DNA from: Bombyx mori
Taxonomy: Eukaryota; Arthropoda; Insecta; Lepidoptera; Bombycidae
Assembly: GCF_030269925.1 (NCBI RefSeq)
Contig: NC_085130.1
Span: 508,501 to 572,500, forward strand
Reading direction: 5' to 3'
DNA length: 64,000 bases
Under the pieces are notes generated by a model that did not search any database, was not told where the DNA came from, and saw nothing but the letters and a program-made list of their open reading frames with translations. Made by a program: the position numbers and the translations under genes. Below are positions 1 to 10,375 of this stretch, in pieces (position 1 is the stretch's first letter; every line of letters starts with the position of its first letter).

Positions 1-261
1 ATCTAGTAGGTTTATTTGCGTGTGTGTGTGTGTTTTTTTTTAATTCGTTTTATATCAACGCCACAAAATGTGTGTATACAAACTAAAAATCTTGTTTTTA
101 TTGCTGCAAGAGGTAGGAGGGCCGTCTGTTGAAAAGTAAGCCCTAGAAATTGACATTACCTCGTGTAAGCGAGGGCGAGGAAAGCTATCCGTGTCTGTGC
201 GGGTGCCGCGCAAGGAGAACATGGAACGAAAGTACTTATTAGACTAACCAATTATTTGAGG

Positions 262-602
262 GGAGGAATTATTTGAGATGAATCCATCATCTCTTTTTTA
301 CCATCGCACCGCCCGCCACCAGAGTAGAGTTCATTCATACTACCTGGAGCCCCTGCGTTCATCCACAGTGCGTTTCCAGAGATATTTTTTGCCACGTACC
401 ATCCGGCTATGGAATGAGCTCCCCTCCACGGTGTTTCCTGAGCGCTATGACATGTCCTTCTTCAAACGAGGTTTGTGGAGAGTACTCAACGGTAGGCAGC
501 GGCTTGGCTCTGCCCCTGGCATTGCTGAAGTCCATGGGCGACGGTAACCACTCACCATCAAGTGGGCCGTATGCTCGTCTGCCTACAAGTGCAATAAAAA
601 AA
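262..602 (+). mobile_element. LINE 3' end, family A (5'-truncated)
   Basis: The last 89 codons or so of a non-LTR retrotransposon polymerase ORF (278-547), followed by a short 3' UTR and an A-rich end. The coding part contains the LPRTIRLWNELP signature that many non-LTR reverse transcriptases carry at their extreme C terminus, and it ends in HGRR-stop. No reverse transcriptase core is present. The same tail recurs at 49432-49798 (reverse), 57688-57905 and in many shorter pieces, which defines it as a dispersed family. Which LINE clade it belongs to is not clear from the tail alone. Confidence 0.75.
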
Positions 603-744
603 ATGTATGATACAATCTTTGATGCTAAGTTTTTAATGTTGTGTTGACATGAACTAACATAAAATTAACTTTCATCTCACCATCAAGCCAAGAGGTGGCT
701 AGAGAGTGAGCATGAACCACTACATGATTTGGTTTTCTACACAT

Positions 745-1000
745 CTGGTGGTAGGACCTCTTGGGAGTCCGCACGGGTAAGTACCACCACCCTACCTATT
801 TCTGCCGTGAAGCAATATTGCATTTCGGTTTGAAGGGTGGGGCAGCCGTTGTAACTATACTGAGATCTTAGAACTTATATCTCAAGGTGGGTGGCGCATT
901 TACGTTGTAGATGTCTATGGGCTCCAGTAACCACTTAACACCAGGTGGGCTGTGAGCTCGTCCACCCATCTAAGCTAAAAAAAAAAAAGAAAAAAAAAAC
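745..1000 (+). repeat. Bm1 SINE, short form
   Basis: Matches the right part of the Bm1 SINE, from GGTGGTAGGACC through the GGGTGGCGCATTTACG block to CCACCCATCTAAGC and an A-rich tail. It lacks the tRNA-like head and begins at the same point as many other copies in the window. Confidence 0.9.
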
Positions 1001-2007
1001 ATCATCATTTTTACAAGTGTTTAATATTAGTCTATCAGTAATATGCTAGCATAACCACTGTACTAAATCTGATTTAGCCTAAGCCGCTTAACCGTCTACA
1101 AACGAAAACTACCAAAAGACCCATTTAAAAAAATATATCAAAGAAATCTTCAGAAAAAGTGATTTCGCGCGTTAATACTCTAATAATAAAATGGCCCCCA
1201 ATAAGACAAGATGGCGCCCGGCGTCGTGTAGAAAATGGCCGACAATTTAGCTAACGGCCACGCTGAGGTATTTGATGAGCTTGTCTGTTTAAATTGAATA
1301 GTATTCGTATATATTTGTAACGTAGGAATTCTTGGTATTATTTAATTAAAAAGGACGTCAACTGTAAAAATCTAACAACTACATTAACATTAGTGTATTG
1401 TAATCCGCACAAGTGAAGAGCGCCCAATCCACTCAGTTTCTGAGGTAAATTTCGAGTGCAGGAAAGCCATAATCATTAATTAGATTGAGAGCGCTATTGG
1501 AACTAAATAAGACATGATTGAAATTGTTTTTATGTGTATTTGTCGTATGCACTACAAAGTTTTGAAAACTGTTAAAAGAAAAATCAATTATCCCCGAATT
1601 TCCAAACCTAAAATAAAGACCTAAGCACATTTTCAGACAGCAAAACACGAAAAACATCCTTCACTCGCTTAAGTTTTGGCAATATTAAAACTACACTGCC
1701 TTTGACACAATACTGCCTTAGCGTCTAGAGTATACGGTGAATTGTCGCTTCATTTTTACTTTTGAACTTCTTTCAGTGTTGTGAATGAAATGGACCCCGA
1801 TCGTTGCGATTGTCTGCGTAGACTTTTTGCTTTACGTAGCTTGTTAGAGGGAAGGGAACGAAATAGAAAATAGCATTACGAAATAGTTTCGCCACGCTCT
1901 AAGCCCAGCGCTGTCATGTGGAGAAGCGCTCTCGATGGACTTGACGCTCAGGGCCTGTATTGTGTGTCTAGTTACGAGAGAAATGCCCTTAAATCGGTTA
2001 ACTGAAG
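1001..2007. other. No gene recognised
   Basis: AT-rich DNA between a Bm1 copy and a LINE tail. It holds only short open frames without recognisable motifs. I see no repeat that recurs elsewhere in the window. Confidence 0.5.
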
Positions 2008-2357
2008 CTTTTTTTTTCCTACCTATGCTGATGCTGAGCCTTGAGAGGATATTTCAGCTTCTCCTTGACGTGTAGGTGAGCTTACGGGGCTCAAACCGAA
2101 ACTGTTACTAACACTGGCCCTAGCAAGAGCAGTGCTTCGCAGAATCTACCACCGGATCGGAAACGCGACCCACTGAGAAGATCCGGCGAGAAACTCCGTG
2201 GGCTGTGTCTATGGGTAAATTCACTCGTCGAGCCCTTCGTCGCAACCGACGAGTTCGACGAGGACGGTGACCGGTGCTTGTGGTACCTAAAAGCACCGTT
2301 AATGGATCAGGAGGATCCATAATGACCTGCTTAGGGCGACGTCGACCGTTTACCATT
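2008..2357 (-). mobile_element. Jockey-like LINE 3' end, family B
   Basis: Read on the minus strand this is the C-terminal coding end of a Jockey-like ORF2 (residues such as RPKQVIMDPPDPLTVLLG resemble the end of the ORF2 at 10376-13195), followed by a 3' UTR and an A-rich end. The 3' UTR has the CCCACTGAG and CCGGATC pairing blocks of the predicted pseudoknot, with one mismatch in this copy. It is 5'-truncated. Confidence 0.8.
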
Positions 2358-2727
2358 CAAACTGAAGCAAAATTAAGAGGGCCTTTTATAATAAACTAGG
2401 ACGTCAACAATTTTCCAACAAATTTCACAACCAAACTCGCTGTTATTTATTCAAGCTAAAGATATCGGCTTATTAAACACGACATCAGTCAACTACGGAA
2501 TTATATTCTTCGTCGTTTCGCTTTTCTGTTTATTTTCGTGGTCTTTGTTTACCAAAGCTTCCAGTAATTGCTTTTGTTCGCGTAGTATTTGACTTTAAAC
2601 AACTAATTGTTAAAACTTTACGCATTTTAAATTAATTTTTTTTCTAATCGCGGAACTGGTTCTTATTTTCATTGCGATTTTATAGATGGGCAGTGGAATC
2701 CACGAGGACTGTGAGTTATTAGCAAAA

Positions 2728-3182
2728 AGTCGTAGTGGCTTAAGGGATCAAACGTCCGGTGCATTCGTGTTGAGCGATGCACTGGTGTTCGAATCCCACA
2801 GGCGGGTACCAATTTTTGTAATCAAATACGTACTCAACAAATGTTCACGATTGACTTCCACGGTGAAGGAATAACATCGTGTAATAAAAATCAAACCCGC
2901 AAAATTATAATTTGCGTAATTACTGGTGGTAGGACCTCTTGTGATTCCGCACGGGTAGGTACCACCGCCCCGCCTATTTCTGCCGTGAAGCAGTAATGCG
3001 TTTCGGTTTGAAGGGTGGGGCAGCCGTTGTAACTATACTTGAGATCTTACAACTCATATCTCAAGGTGGGTGGCGCATTTACGTCGCAGATGTCTATGGG
3101 CTCCAGTAAACAATTAACACCAGGTGGGATGTGAGCTCGTCAAACCCATTTAAACAATAAAAAAATGATAATAATAAAACAA
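2728..3182 (+). repeat. Bm1 SINE, near full length
   Basis: Begins with a tRNA-like head carrying an internal B-box-like GTGTTCGAATCCC, followed by the Bm1 body and an AATAAAAAA tail. About 450 bases long. The A-box region (GTGGCTTAAGGGATC) is mutated, so internal pol III promotion is doubtful. Confidence 0.92.
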
Positions 3183-3764
3183 AAGTACTCTCAGTCCTAT
3201 TCGAATAAAGATTATATTAAATTCGTACCGAAAGAAAAGATAAAGGTGCTAGATTGATCTGACTCAACAGGCCGTGACTCATGGTCATTAAATTCTCCGT
3301 GAAAACCAAATAAGATTGTTGACTATATTAAAGTTTTCCTCGTCTCTAACGTAAACACGCGCTAGGCACATATTTGTGTTGTGAGTGATTCCTCAAATCT
3401 TTTCACACACTGAATTAGGCACCGCCACCCGTCTATCGGTCAGTGACTGGACTGCTCTTTAGTACAAAGTAACCAACAGAAAGCGGCGAAAGACAAAAAA
3501 ATCAACTGGAACAAAAACGGAACCTTGCTGAATAAACCGTTACAAAAAACTAATAGATATCACCTTGACGAGCGTTAACTTCACTCAGTTCAAATGGTTA
3601 GGTCATGTAAAGCAAAGGGCTTTTGTACAAGTGGGCTCACCTGTTGCCTTAAAGATATCAAACTATTGGTTAATCAAATAAAACAAGATTTTGGTACCAT
3701 CGTGGTGGATGATACTGATTGAAATAAAAAAGAAAGAAAATATAAATCTGTGATGTGAATGAGT
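3183..3764. other. No gene recognised
   Basis: AT-rich sequence with no recognisable coding or RNA feature. Confidence 0.5.
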
Positions 3765-3895
3765 TTGAATAAGCGGTAAGCAGTGGCTTGGCTTTGCACC
3801 TGGCATTGCTGACGTTAATGAGCGACGGTAACCAGTCAACATGAGGTCGACCGTATGCTCGTCTGTCTACAATAGTAATAAAAATACTTCCAAAG
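3765..3895 (+). repeat. LINE family A tail fragment, degenerate
   Basis: A decayed copy of the family A 3' end: GGTAAGCAGTGGCTTGGC, then GAGCGACGGTAACC, then CGTATGCTCGTCTG and an A-rich end. Coding frame broken. Confidence 0.7.
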
Positions 3896-4641
3896 CTCAT
3901 CTTGATACCTGAGGTTAAAGTTTTTTGATTTATTGTTATAACGGCTGTCCATACTTCAAGTCAAATGCTAAGATGGTTTCATCAAATAATGCTTGCAACA
4001 GGCCCCACGCTCAGAATTTGAAGTATCGATCTGGCCACAGCGCAAGGACACTGCGACATGCCGCTGCTACCAGCGGGTGATAATGGAACCAGTGTCCCCT
4101 AACACTCTGACTAATAGACGGATACCTAATTGGCATTAAGATCCTCCGACTCCACGACATTAAGACACCTAACGAATGTAATCTAGTCGTTTAAATCAGC
4201 CATTAAGAAAAACCTAAAAATCTCTGTCCCGAAGAAAAATCTACTAACCATACCCGTCTAAATAAACTCTCGAAGGCGTTGACTCCGTGCGTCACTTGCG
4301 TTCCATTGCGTGTAAGGCGAATGGAAAAAAAACGAATGTCATTTTTAGGCTTTGTCGTATTAGGAATAGTGAGTCCTTCCACCTGTCTTCGGCTCCAGTG
4401 AACCGTGTACCGGGTAGACTGTACAGAGAGTTAACATTATTCTCGACTTCCCAAGCCCGCACAGACGACGGCGTTCAGTGGATAGTGACATTGGCTCGCA
4501 GGAAGCAATTGTCTTCCTCCTACTGCGTACAATTTGCCTGATTGTCTCACAGACGACGTTCCGACGCCCACGGGTTTGTTCCCAGCCTATTAATATGTTT
4601 GTTTTTCATCATTTTTAGAGTTCCGTTGTTTTCTTTTTGTG
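3896..4641. other. No gene recognised
   Basis: Contains an 84-codon open frame at 4287-4541 without recognisable motifs, probably chance. No repeat identified. Confidence 0.45.
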
Positions 4642-4871
4642 TTTTTTTTTATTGCTTAGATGGGTGGACGAACTCACAGCCCACCTGATCTTACTGGAGC
4701 CCATAGACATCCACAACATAAATGCGCCACCCACCTTGAGATATAAGGTCTCAAGTATAGTTACAACGGCTGCCCCACCCTTCAAACCGAAACGCATTAC
4801 TGCTTCACGGCAGAAATAGGCAGGATGGTGGTACCTACCCGCGTGGATTCACAAGAGGTCCTACCACCAGT
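4642..4871 (-). repeat. Bm1 SINE, short form
   Basis: Reverse-oriented Bm1 starting at its A tail (read as poly-T on the plus strand) and ending at ...CTACCACCAGT, the common truncation point. Confidence 0.9.
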
Positions 4872-5393
4872 TGTACAGATAAAGGAAAATAAAATCCATC
4901 CAATTATGTCATCAAGTCCGTCTGTCGGAGTCGGTTTAGTGTCGCGTCCTAACAATTGAGATTTCGACTTCGTGTGTCAAGGTGGCATTGATCTGACCTT
5001 GTCTATCTGATCTAGGACAACAATAACAAAAAACTCGTCGTTAAATTCAACTCTCGTGTGCAGGTTATTAACAATGGCTAACAAGTTATCTTATGAGCAT
5101 ACTTGAACACTTTTTACTTACTAAATGAAAATTTTAAAATGTAGTCACGTGAAAATCTGTTTTCATTACAATTCTGTTAAAATACATTTTTCTTGATGAA
5201 GCCAGGTGAGATAATTTGCGAAGACTATTTATATTATAAAGAAAATTTAGGTACTTATCATCGTTATTGCAACCTTCATTTCAATGACACTGAGACTTAG
5301 GCCCTAGACTCGCTCTACGAGTAGAAGCCGCCGAACGCAAGAGAAACACATCACATGAAATCACCTGCCGTGTATCACTCTTCAAACACCTAC

Positions 5394-5714
5394 GGTCTAG
5401 AACGTAATAGCGGCTGGCCGAGATGCGGCGTGCTGTTGCGGCAGGCCGTAGTGTATATGGTCTGTCGTAACGATACGGCTATCCGTATTCCAGATAACCG
5501 GAATACGGATAGCCGTACCGTCTAGGTTCTATTGCGGTCTGCCGCAATCGTCAATGCTTCTAGAAATTTTGTACATGATGGACATCGACGAAACTATTTA
5601 TATTATCGCAGAAAATATCGTCAAAAAAATAAACACAGATTTTGGATACACCCTCTATTGGAGACACGGCATTACGGCACGCCGCATCGCGGCTAGTCGC
5701 TAGTGCGTTCTAGG
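5394..5714. mobile_element. Foldback/MITE-like element with nested inverted repeats
   Basis: Outer arms at 5394-5444 and 5667-5714 are imperfect inverted copies of each other (both contain CTAGAACG and GATGCGGCGTG when read in the same sense). Inside lies a near-perfect hairpin: an 18-base arm at 5474-5491 pairs with 5500-5517 around an 8-base loop. No coding capacity. The superfamily is not identifiable from the ends. Confidence 0.65.
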
Positions 5715-6683
5715 CCTTAGCCTTCAACCTCAGCTTCAAGCTCAAGGGACTGGCGGATAACCTCCTCGGTCTAGAACAATTGATATATAATAGATCCACA
5801 ACCCTCGCGGCTAGATCCACAGTCTCTGAGTGCTGATGGTGTGTACACAAGAAAATCTTACCTTTGGGCAGTGTTTGTTTATCATTTAACATGAATTTTG
5901 TTAATACCTTACCCACTTTTTAAATTAGGATGCAATTTGCTACATAAATCCTGTTGTGTCACTTCAAAAAAGCCAACAATACGATTTAATAGTTTGCTGA
6001 AACTATACAGTAGTATGTAAGTTGAACGGATTCTGTGTTGTCGATAGAATAGTGTAAATAAACATTTGTGAGTCCGGGCCGCGGATGTAGGTTAAAGCAT
6101 CCCGGAGTGCCAGGGCGGAATACTAATGTAAAAGTAGACAGAGAGCTGCCAATTATTATATCGTCGTTGTCATACCAAAATCTGCTATGTGCACTTTTTA
6201 AGATTTTTACTTTTTGACCTTTTCGTATAGTTGGCAGCCTCATCTACCGTATAAAAAAAACTGTTATGTCTCTATAGCTTTATATTTATCTATAACATTC
6301 ATTTGATATAGTTTTTTTTAAAATTCACCCTCATATAAAACTTTATACGAAAATGTTTTTACTCATTAATTCGAAATAGAGTTATTTGCACATAACAGAT
6401 TTTGGTTTGACAGCAACGATATAAAATTACAATAGTATGCTATTCGTTTTTGAGCGAGCTGATTCAGGACGGTCCCAATGTTGCTATTCACTCGTGACCT
6501 CATCATCATTACTGTCACCTGTAATTACTCTTATTTACAAACTACTTATGTACTAAATTTTGTAGAGAAGCTATCTGTCTCAAGCTTAAAGCACATACTT
6601 AAATACTAACGTGCCACTTGAGTGCAAGCGATTCTATACCTGTGTGTATAGCTTTATGGGTTGTGAGCTTCTTCAGACACACC
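5715..6683. other. No gene recognised
   Basis: AT-rich. Open frames at 5710-5916 and 5986-6243 (minus) have no recognisable motifs. Confidence 0.45.
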
Positions 6684-6850
6684 ATACGGGAGCTTATAAT
6701 TTTGGGTCGCATAGAAGGCAAGCAGGTCGTAGGCAGAACATCAGCTAGACGGTCAGATCTGGTTAGTGGCGCATTTACGTCGTATATCTCTATGGCCTCC
6801 AGTAAACACTTAAAACCAGGAGAGATGTGAGCTTGTCTACCCATAAAAAA
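6684..6850 (+). repeat. Chimera: LINE polymerase C-terminal scrap fused to Bm1 tail
   Basis: The first ~70 bases encode ELIILGRIEGKQVVGR, the IEGK-x-GR pattern found near the C terminus of several LINE polymerases. At about 6755 the sequence switches to the Bm1 right end (GTGGCGCATTTACG...GTCTACCCATAAAAA). The same LINE scrap occurs alone at 33524-33681. Confidence 0.7.
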
Positions 6851-7440
6851 AATTAATTACGTGCCTTATTTTTCGGAGATGCGTTTATAACAAGTAGGAT
6901 GTGTTAAACATATTTACAGCACATTTAAATAAAAAATATCCAGCGTTCCAGTTTGAAAAATAGTAGCTAGTACTAGAAGACATTGCAATACTACATTACT
7001 CCTTGCCTCAAGGATCTGCTACTCACGATGTTGTGTCTATGGGCTCAGATAACTAAAGATCAGGCGTGTGAGAGCTCATCTACTAACTCATGGTTTAAAA
7101 ATTAGTAGGAGTTCAGGATGGGACCCGATGATGATTTAGATCATGGGAAACTCTTTGCCTATACTGTCAATTTAGCCACGAAATTGTTCAAACATTCCTC
7201 ATATGCGATTGTTTAAGATTTGTGTTAGGAAGAAGATGCTATCCTCCATATCTTCACAGGCACCCTCATCAATCAGGGTAAATACAAGCATTAGATAACT
7301 TGAAGATAAATTGAGAACGAAAATAAACATGCGACATTCAGAAATCACAACTATAGTGACGAAGCGATTAGTCGCTTTCATAAAAAAAAAAAATTAAATT
7401 CACGTTACGTAGTTTGTATTCGTACTATCTATTCCTCCTG
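6851..7440. other. No gene recognised
   Basis: AT-rich DNA with no recognisable coding or repeat family. Confidence 0.45.
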
Positions 7441-7714
7441 ATCCATTAACGGTGCTTTTAGGCACCGTCTTCGTCGAAACCGTCGCTTGCGAAGAAGGGC
7501 TCTACGAGTGAATTAACACACAGACACAGCCCACTGAGTTTCTCGCCGGATCTTCTCAATGGGTCGCGTTTCCGATCCGGTGGTAGATTCTGCGAAGCAC
7601 TGCTCTTGCTAGGGCCAGTGTTAGCAACACTCTGGTTTGAGCCCCGTGAGCTCACCTACACACGTTAGGGCGAAGCTGAAATAGCCTCTCAAGACTATCA
7701 GCATAGGTAGGAAA
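7441..7714 (+). mobile_element. Jockey-like LINE 3' end, family B
   Basis: Plus-sense copy: end of the ORF2 reading frame, then the pseudoknot segment (CCCACTGAG ... CTCAATGGG, one mismatch in stem 1) and GCATAGGTAGGAAAAAA tail. Confidence 0.8.
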
Positions 7715-7884
7715 AAAAACTATCTATATTATTCAATATTATATACCTATATGGAATTGTGTTGTTTTTGTGAGGACATAAAAATTACTTGGAATATATG
7801 TAAGTAGATTTCAATAAAACTATGCATGGCCTCAGAGGCTTCTGTATCTTTTTTCTGTATATGAGAGGTTGGGCTTAAAGCTCC

Positions 7885-7985
7885 ACTGCTGTTTATCGTA
7901 TGATTGGTTCACGGCAGAGATAGACATGATAGACATGGATAGCATCTACCCGAGCGGGCCTACAACACGCTCTACCACTATCTAC
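7885..7985 (-). repeat. Bm1 SINE fragment, highly diverged
   Basis: TTCACGGCAGAGATAG, then CTACCCGAGCGGGCC and a CTACCACT end follow the Bm1 order in reverse, but with small duplications and many changes. Confidence 0.45.
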
Positions 7986-8079
7986 CGCTGGAGACTGGAT
8001 TATAAATATTCAGAAAACGCTGCTGTCCATATCCCTTAGTCACATTCCTTCTTTTTTTAAGAAGGAAGGATTAATGGTA

Positions 8080-8680
8080 GCTCGAATGTCTTCCAGTTTC
8101 ACTAGTACAGGTGGGCAGCTGCTTCACGAATTCTACTACCTGATCAGAATCGCGACCCGCTGAGAAGATCCGGCGAGAAACTCAGCGGGCTGATACATGG
8201 GTTAAGTTGCACGTCAAACTCTTTGCCGACTTCGACGAGTACGGTTACCGGAGTCCCTAAGCCTGCGCCTAGTGCTAGAGCTGCAGGCGCCTAATAATAG
8301 TGTTAGCGGATCGGAAGTATCTGTAAGGACATGTTTACGGCATCGACGGTGACTGGCTCCTGCGTGAGCCGGAGTCGGGGAGTGGGCAGCAGCGGCAACG
8401 ATGAGGTGGTTACCATGACGCATGGCCTTATCGAAGTACCATTCCGACCTTCACTTCAGGTTTTTTCTGGTCGATTCAAGGCCAGGTCGTCGCTCCTCAC
8501 GAACCACGGTGCTCCGACGGTCCGCCTGCAAAAGCGGGATTGGAGGGTGTCTATGCGTGTGCGGGCCGCGTGAGCGAACACCACACTCGCGTAAGTCATG
8601 ACGGGCCTTATGCAAGTTTTGTAGAGTGTCACCTTGTTCCGAAGGGACATTTTACTCCGCTTACAGATCATGGGGTAAAT
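8080..8680 (-). pseudogene. Truncated Jockey LINE copy (end of ORF2 plus 3' UTR)
   Basis: A 5'-truncated relative of the element at 10091-15200. On the minus strand 8683-8456 encodes PMICKRSKMSLRNKVTLYKT and continues with high identity to ORF2 residues about 770-830 of the full copy. A small deletion then breaks the frame; matching protein resumes at 8423-8214 (MRH..HLIVAAAAHSPTPAHAGASHRR). Homology to the full copy stops at about 8675, the truncation point. The 3' UTR keeps the CCCGCTGAG/CTCAGCGGG stem. It is dead as a coding unit. Confidence 0.85.
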
Positions 8681-8689
8681 CACATACTA

Positions 8690-9320
8690 TGGTGCTATTT
8701 TACCACCCAGCCATACTACATACTGCATTTACATAGAAATTACATTTGTTCTTTTGTTGAGGTCTTTTTTCTTGTAAAAGCGGAAAAAAGTTACAGCGTT
8801 CCATTAATAACCTTAAATTGCTCGTCAATAAGTAGTTACTAAAATTATTCCCTACCTCAATAAATAATACTGAACTATTTTGTCTTTGCTTGTTATTATT
8901 CACTTCAAAAATTAAAATACAATGTTAATATTTCCTCGATGTAACTTTTTTGTGCATAAAATTTATTCGCACTGGATCTTATAAACGCTGAATTCATCTT
9001 TAATTTACACTCCTGTATTTCAACAATAAAAGAAAAATATTTCAAAAATCGAAATTGCGAAATATTTCCACAAAACGACCAGCTATGCATAGAAATTAAA
9101 ATCAACACATTCTTAAATGTTTATTCTAAATAAATTTTATTGGAAATGTCGGTAGTACCTCAGCTCATTAGAAAAATAAGGACATGATAACAAATAAAGT
9201 AAAACTCTACCATCAATTCCAAGAATAAGTCCGTGAACAGAACTCTGTTAGCTTGTGCTAATTCCGGATAACTTTTATACAAAATAATTACAATAAAATA
9301 AAATCCCGCGCAATGAACTG
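8690..9320. other. No gene recognised
   Basis: AT-rich; small minus-strand frames only, no motifs. Confidence 0.45.
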
Positions 9321-9690
9321 TCTTTCTTTTTTCTTGCCTATGCTGATAGTCTTGAGAGGCTATATCAGCTTCTACTTGACGTGTAGGTGAGATCACGGGG
9401 CTCAAACCGGGTGTGTTGCTAGAACTAGCCCTAGCAAGAGTAGTGCTTCACAGAATCTGCCACCGGATCGGAAACGCGACCTACTGAGAAGATCCGAAAA
9501 ACTCAGTGGTCTGTATCTGTGGGTTAATTTACTCTCCGAGCCCTTCGTCGCAAGCGACTGGTTCGACGAGGACGGTGACCGGTGCTTGTGGTATCTAAAA
9601 GCACCGTTAATGGATCGGCAGGATCCGTAATGACGTGTTTAGGGCGACGTCGACTGTTTACCATTCTGTCTACAGGATCGGGTATGAGAA
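9321..9690 (-). mobile_element. Jockey-like LINE 3' end, family B
   Basis: Minus-sense tail with poly-A (poly-T at 9321-9332) and the end of ORF2 (RPKHVITDPADPLTVLLD ... RRARRVN-stop). The TAA stop, a 13-base gap and then the pseudoknot segment are present, but stem 1 has decayed (CCTACTGAG / CTCAGTGGT). Confidence 0.82.
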
Positions 9691-10312
9691 GTGTCACTGT
9701 CTGGTCAAACAAAACGTATAGTTATTGATTCTGTTTTCTCAACTCCAGTGCGTGTACAGTACTGGCTCGCTTCTCGTACTCACGTAAATGACAGTAGAAC
9801 AGTCATATGTAATTACGTATCAACGCGACGTGCTTGTCATAACGTAATTAGATGTGCAAGGACATTTACCCGTAATTACTCTGTCCGTAAGTGTGAGAAT
9901 TTGTTTGTATACCAAAAAAAAATGCAAATGTTATGACTTACTAATAGCAGTCTTAACCAAGGGAACTTAACTTAGTCACTTCCTGAAGATCAGACGGTGC
10001 GACAGTTCCAATGTTGTAGTTTAGAAATTGTATATGTATGCAAGCATCTTGAAATTATACTTAGCGTTGAAAAAAATAATTTGTAATAAAAGTTTTTTTT
10101 TTTTTTTTTTTTTTTTATTTTTTTTTTTATTTTTTTTTTTTTTTTTTATGATTGAAAGTTTACTGGTGGCCCGAAGGCCTTTCCAGTTTCACCAGGACAG
10201 GTGGGCGGGCAAAGGCTCAGCCAAGAGGGGTGGGATTTGCTAACAACTGCCCGAGCGCCTCCGAAGGAGACCTAACAACTCAAGAGCAATTGTTTCGCGA
10301 ATGAATCTACTA

Positions 10313-10363
10313 CCGGATCGGAATCGCGACCCGCTGAGAAGATCCGGCGAGAAACTCAGCGGG
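10313..10363 (-). promoter_or_regulatory. Predicted H-type RNA pseudoknot in the LINE 3' UTR
   Basis: In sense (minus) order: CCCGCTGAG (stem 1), a short loop, CCGGATC (stem 2), TT, CTCAGCGGG (stem 1 partner), about 10 bases, GATCCGG (stem 2 partner). Both stems are perfect here. The structure begins 12 nt after the ORF2 TAA stop. Family B copies have CCCACTGAG with CTCAGTGGG, a compensatory pair change. The copy at 60950-61005 changes the outer stem 2 pair together on both sides. Its role could be template recognition by the reverse transcriptase or an effect on termination; this is inferred. Confidence 0.7.
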
Positions 10364-10375
10364 CTGATGCATGGG

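Noticed and set aside
4615..4819. Overlapping 60-codon frames on both strands
   Set aside because: Both are translations of a Bm1 copy; similar frames appear in other Bm1 copies.
10028..10243. Open frame of 71 codons with a long poly-Phe run
   Set aside because: It is a translation of the poly-T that is the A tail of the reverse-oriented LINE.
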